DNA of 62,846 bases, from assembly GCF_028682475.1 (NCBI RefSeq), contig NZ_JANHLE010000031.1:1-62846 (forward strand). Reading direction: 5' to 3'. Under the pieces are notes generated by a model. That model was not told the origin of the DNA. It saw nothing but the letters and a program-made list of their open reading frames with translations, and searched no databases. The position numbers and the translations under genes are program-made. The DNA is from Pseudomonas putida. GTDB taxonomy: Bacteria; Pseudomonadota; Gammaproteobacteria; Pseudomonadales; Pseudomonadaceae. Each line of letters starts with the position of its first letter. Positions within the stretch are counted from its first letter, which is position 1. Shown one piece after another: positions 60,055 to 62,846 of this stretch.

Positions 60055-61503
60055 GTGAAACTCAATGACATTAAGCTGTTCCGCCAGCAAGCCTACATCG
60101 CTGGGCGCTGGTGCGACGCCGATGACGGACGCAGCCTGCAGGTGAGCGATCCGGCCAACGGCGAGCTGCTCGGAAGCGTGCCGCTGATGGGCGGCGCCGA
60201 AGCGGTACGCGCCATCGAAGCCGCCGAAGCAGCTCTCGGCGACTGGCGCGCACGCACCGCCAAAGAGCGCGCACAGATTCTGCGCCGCTGGTTTGAACTG
60301 TTGCTCGAACACGAGCAGGACCTGGCCCGGCTGATGACCTTCGAACAGGGCAAGCCGCTGCACGAAGCCCTGGGCGAAATCCGCTATGCCGCCTCCTTCG
60401 TCGAGTGGTTCGCCGAAGAAGGCAAGCGCGTCTATGGCGACGTGATCCCGAGTCCGGCCAATGACAAGCGCCTGCTGGTGATCAAACAAGGCATCGGCGT
60501 GTGCACCGCGATTACTCCGTGGAACTTCCCGGCGGCGATGATCACCCGCAAGGTCGCCCCAGCTCTCGCGGCCGGCTGCACCATGGTGGTCAAACCGGCC
60601 AACGAAACACCGTTCTGCGCCCTGGCTCTGGTTGAACTGGCCGAACGCGCGGGTGTACCGGCTGGCGTGTTCAGCGTGGTCACCGGCGATGCGCCGGCGA
60701 TTGGCGCGCAGTTCACCGGTCACCCTTCAGTGCGCAAACTGAGCTTCACCGGTTCCACCCCGGTCGGTCGCCTGCTGATGGGCCAGTGCGCTGAAACCAT
60801 CAAGAAAGTCAGCCTGGAACTGGGCGGCAATGCACCGTTCATTGTCTTCGCCGACGCCGACATCGACGCCGCGGTCGAAGGCGCGTTGATCGCCAAGTAC
60901 CGTAACGCCGGGCAAACCTGCGTGTGCGTCAACCGCTTCTACATCCATGACAGCGTCTACGCGCAGTTCAGTGAACGCTTCATCGAGCGCGTACGCCAGC
61001 TGGGTGTTGGCCATGGCAGTGCCGAAGGCACACAGATCGGTCCGCTGATCAGCGACAAGGCCGTGGCCAAAGTCCGCAGTCTGATTGACGACGCGGTCGG
61101 CAAAGGTGCCGAACTGGTCCTCGGCGGCCAGGCTCATGCCCTGGGCGGCAACTTCTTCGAGCCTACCGTGCTGGCCAATGTCGGCCCGGGCATGGAACTG
61201 CTGGAAGAAGAAATCTTCGGCCCGGTGGCGGCGCTGGTGCGTTTCAACAGCGACGAAGAAGTCATCGCCCTGGCCAACGCCACCCAGTACGGCCTGGCGG
61301 CGTACTTCTACAGCCGCGATATCGCCCGGGTGTTCAAGGTCGCCGAGCAGCTGGAATACGGCATGGTCGGGGTCAACACCGGGTTGATCTCCAACGAGGT
61401 CGCGCCGTTCGGTGGCATCAAACAATCGGGCCTGGGCCGTGAAGGCTCCAAGTACGGCATCGAAGATTATCTGGAAATCAAATACCTGTGCCTCGCCGTC
61501 TGA
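60055..61503 (+). CDS. Aldehyde dehydrogenase, probable malic semialdehyde dehydrogenase
   Basis: NAD(P)+-dependent aldehyde dehydrogenase of 482 aa in the succinate-semialdehyde (GabD-like) group. Motifs: TAITPWNFPAAMITRKVAPALAAG, FTGSTPVGRLLM, LELGGNAPFIVF (Glu) and GQTCVCVNRF (catalytic Cys plus a second Cys two residues on, as in GabD). Start is GTG 60055 with GGAG 8 nt upstream; GTG 60046 is possible. It is inserted between cntA and cntB, so oxidation of malic semialdehyde to malate is the natural assignment, made from context plus the C4-semialdehyde preference of the group. Confidence 0.88.
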   Translation: MKLNDIKLFRQQAYIAGRWCDADDGRSLQVSDPANGELLGSVPLMGGAEAVRAIEAAEAALGDWRARTAKERAQILRRWFELLLEHEQDLARLMTFEQGKPLHEALGEIRYAASFVEWFAEEGKRVYGDVIPSPANDKRLLVIKQGIGVCTAITPWNFPAAMITRKVAPALAAGCTMVVKPANETPFCALALVELAERAGVPAGVFSVVTGDAPAIGAQFTGHPSVRKLSFTGSTPVGRLLMGQCAETIKKVSLELGGNAPFIVFADADIDAAVEGALIAKYRNAGQTCVCVNRFYIHDSVYAQFSERFIERVRQLGVGHGSAEGTQIGPLISDKAVAKVRSLIDDAVGKGAELVLGGQAHALGGNFFEPTVLANVGPGMELLEEEIFGPVAALVRFNSDEEVIALANATQYGLAAYFYSRDIARVFKVAEQLEYGMVGVNTGLISNEVAPFGGIKQSGLGREGSKYGIEDYLEIKYLCLAV

Positions 61504-61565
61504 GCGAGCGTCGGGTTCCGGGACGCGGCAGGGCCTGCCGCGCGCCCCTGCAGTCGAGGTGAACC

Positions 61566-62537
61566 ATGGCCAACAAATACGAAATGTTCAGCGTGCAAGT
61601 GACCGACGTGCAACAGGCCACGCCGCTGATCAAGCGCTTCACCCTGGCCCGCGAAGACGGCGCGCCGCTACCCGCCTTCACCGGTGGCAGCCATGTCATC
61701 GTGCAGATGCAGGGCGCCGACGGCAGCCAGTTCAGCAACGCCTACTCGCTGATGAGCGACCCGCGCGACACCCGCAGCTACCAGATCGGCGTGCGCCTGG
61801 AAGAGCAGTCCAAAGGCGGCTCGGCGTTCATGCACCAGCAGGTTGAAGTCGGCACCCGCTTGACCATCTCCTCGCCCAACAACCTGTTCGCCCTGGACCC
61901 CAGCGCCGGTCGCCATGTACTGATCGCCGGCGGCATCGGCATTACCCCGTTCCTGGCGCAACTGCATGAACTGGAAGGCGGCGCAGCCGACTACGAACTG
62001 CACTATGCCTTCCGCGCGCCGGAGCACGGTGCGTTCCAGGATCAGTTGGCCAGCGGGCCGCATGCTGACAACACCCATTTTTATATCGACAGCCTTGATC
62101 GCAAGCTCGACCTGGCCGCGCTGTGCGCCGGTCTGGCTGACGATGCGCACTTGTACGTGTGCGGTCCGAAACCGCTGATCGATGCGGTAATTGCCACGGC
62201 CGCCAAGGCGGGCATCGCCGAGCAGCGCGTGCATTGGGAACAGTTCGCCGCCGCCCCGGTGAGCGGCGCAGCCTTCACGGTGGTGCTGGCCCAATCGGGC
62301 ATTGAACTGCAGGTCGAAGAAGGCATGACCATTCTTCAGGCCATCGAAAAATCCAAGGCCGCCAAGGTCGAGTGCCTGTGCCGTGAGGGTGTGTGTGGCA
62401 CCTGTGAAACAGCGATCCTCGAAGGCGAAGCCGAACACTTTGACCAATACCTGAGCGATGAAGAAAAAGCAGCGCAGCAGAGCATGATGCTGTGTGTCTC
62501 GCGGGCGCGGACGGCGCGGTTGGTGCTGGATTTGTAA
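61566..62537 (+). CDS. cntB: Carnitine monooxygenase reductase subunit
   Basis: Cytosolic class IA oxygenase reductase of 323 aa that passes electrons from NADH through FMN and a 2Fe-2S cluster to CntA. The flavin domain has GGSHVIVQM and NAYSLMSDPRDTRSYQIGV; the nucleotide domain has LIAGGIGITPFLAQLHEL and LYVCGPKPLIDAV. The C-terminal plant-type ferredoxin domain has all four ligands with exact spacing: Cys272, Cys277, Cys280 and Cys310. It follows the aldehyde dehydrogenase gene by 62 nt and probably ends the operon. Confidence 0.94.
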   Translation: MANKYEMFSVQVTDVQQATPLIKRFTLAREDGAPLPAFTGGSHVIVQMQGADGSQFSNAYSLMSDPRDTRSYQIGVRLEEQSKGGSAFMHQQVEVGTRLTISSPNNLFALDPSAGRHVLIAGGIGITPFLAQLHELEGGAADYELHYAFRAPEHGAFQDQLASGPHADNTHFYIDSLDRKLDLAALCAGLADDAHLYVCGPKPLIDAVIATAAKAGIAEQRVHWEQFAAAPVSGAAFTVVLAQSGIELQVEEGMTILQAIEKSKAAKVECLCREGVCGTCETAILEGEAEHFDQYLSDEEKAAQQSMMLCVSRARTARLVLDL

Positions 62538-62545
62538 ACTGTGTG

Positions 62546-62620
62546 AGCCGGCCTTGCCGGCGATGGGCCGCTAAGCAGCCCTGGCCCGGCGGTGCCGGGC
62601 ATCGCCAGCAAGGCTGGCCA
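62546..62620. repeat. Inverted repeat (REP-like) after cntB
   Basis: GAGCCGGCCTTGCCGGCGATG on one side and CATCGCCAGCAAGGCTGGCC on the other form a large imperfect hairpin. The 3' half also encodes the last residues of the minus-strand gene entering from the right. Confidence 0.65.
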
Positions 62621-62846
62621 AAAAAAGTGAGGCTTTCAGCAACCCCATCCTTTCCATCAGTTGACTGACACATGTACTGTTGACTCGATCAGCCTCGTTT
62701 GCTGCCCATTCCAGCGCCAGTCGGAACATGTAACCGCGGCCGTCTGACCGCTGCCGCACGTCGCGCGGGTATTTAACCTCCAGCTCAAGGATCGGATTGT
62801 CCGTTGGGCTGTCAATCCAGACTTGCCAAAGACGGTGTTGATCTTT
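62571..62846 (-). CDS. Hypothetical protein, partial (C-terminal 91 residues)
   Basis: An open frame runs off the right end of the window and stops at 62571 on the minus strand. The visible part reads KDQHRLWQVWIDSPTDNPIL at the window edge, then ELEVKYPRDVRQRSDGRGYMF and RLALEWAANEADRVNSTCVS. I recognise no domain. The extreme C-terminus (FLASLAGDARHRRARAA) is encoded by the REP-like inverted repeat, so the ancestral stop was probably lost or replaced. Because the gene is cut by the window, neither its start nor its family can be judged. Confidence 0.55.
   Translation of the reverse strand, partial: KDQHRLWQVWIDSPTDNPILELEVKYPRDVRQRSDGRGYMFRLALEWAANEADRVNSTCVSQLMERMGLLKASLFLASLAGDARHRRARAA

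Noticed and set aside
1..62846. tRNA, rRNA, insertion-sequence transposase, prophage or replication origin
   Set aside because: None was recognised on reading; a covariance-model and profile search would be needed to exclude them fully.

Overview
The window reads as Pseudomonas chromosome, most likely P. putida group. The evidence is the high-GC coding style, many copies of the putida-type REP core (GCGGGCTTGCCCCGCGAT and its complement) between genes, a PobA/AraC-type PobR pair, and a DUF6124-type small Pseudomonas gene. No rRNA, tRNA, CRISPR array, prophage or transposase gene was seen.

Layout. 0.2-2.4 kb: an MHS-type MFS transporter and a MAPEG membrane protein. 2.4-3.2 kb: a non-coding imperfect inverted repeat about 760 bp long, with a fragment of a third copy at 47.3 kb. 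3.2-5.6 kb: carboxynorspermidine synthase and decarboxylase genes (polyamine synthesis). 5.7-8.7 kb: an IclR regulator, a formimidoylglutamase-type hydrolase and a GltS glutamate carrier, all on the minus strand. 8.8-17.1 kb: mixed genes, including a GlxA-type regulator, RarD-like exporter, Lrp regulator, orphan sulfonate-binding protein, ureidoglycine aminohydrolase, START-domain protein, LysR and an ankyrin protein.

17.2-27.0 kb is an aromatic catabolism block. It holds a small TatA, pobA/pobR, an SphA/MetA-type outer-membrane protein, a sigma54 activator with a V4R sensor, and pchA-pchC-pchX-pchF. Together these predict p-cresol (or another 4-alkylphenol) -> 4-hydroxybenzaldehyde -> 4-hydroxybenzoate -> protocatechuate. 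Sigma54-type -24/-12 elements precede both the outer-membrane gene and pchA, on either side of the activator gene. A diguanylate cyclase follows.

28.9-37.6 kb: acetylpolyamine deacetylase-type hydrolase, M20 carbamoylase-type amidase, MHS transporter, LysR, an APC permease and a chemoreceptor. 37.6-43.4 kb is a single gene of about 1,938 codons. It encodes two alpha/beta hydrolase domains (the second LCAT-like), a macro/M17-N-like region, a CHAT caspase-like domain and a helical C-terminus. It is the most unusual gene in the window and a candidate stress or defence effector. 43.6-45.8 kb: two-component 4-hydroxyphenylacetate 3-hydroxylase (reductase and oxygenase). 46-54.6 kb: exporters, a DUF6124 gene with a structured leader, Tat-exported carbonic anhydrase, a VOC protein, a lipoprotein amidohydrolase divergent from a TetR gene across two perfect palindromes, and a decayed nucleotidyltransferase pseudogene.

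54.8-62.5 kb is a carnitine module with the gene order of E. coli yeaT-yeaU-yeaV-yeaW-yeaX (dmlR, dmlA, BCCT carrier, cntA, cntB), plus an aldehyde dehydrogenase gene between cntA and cntB. The predicted flow is L-carnitine -> trimethylamine + malic semialdehyde -> D-malate -> pyruvate. A shared GTTAAC-12 nt-GTTAAC motif lies upstream of both the carrier gene and cntA. A partial unknown gene enters from the right end.
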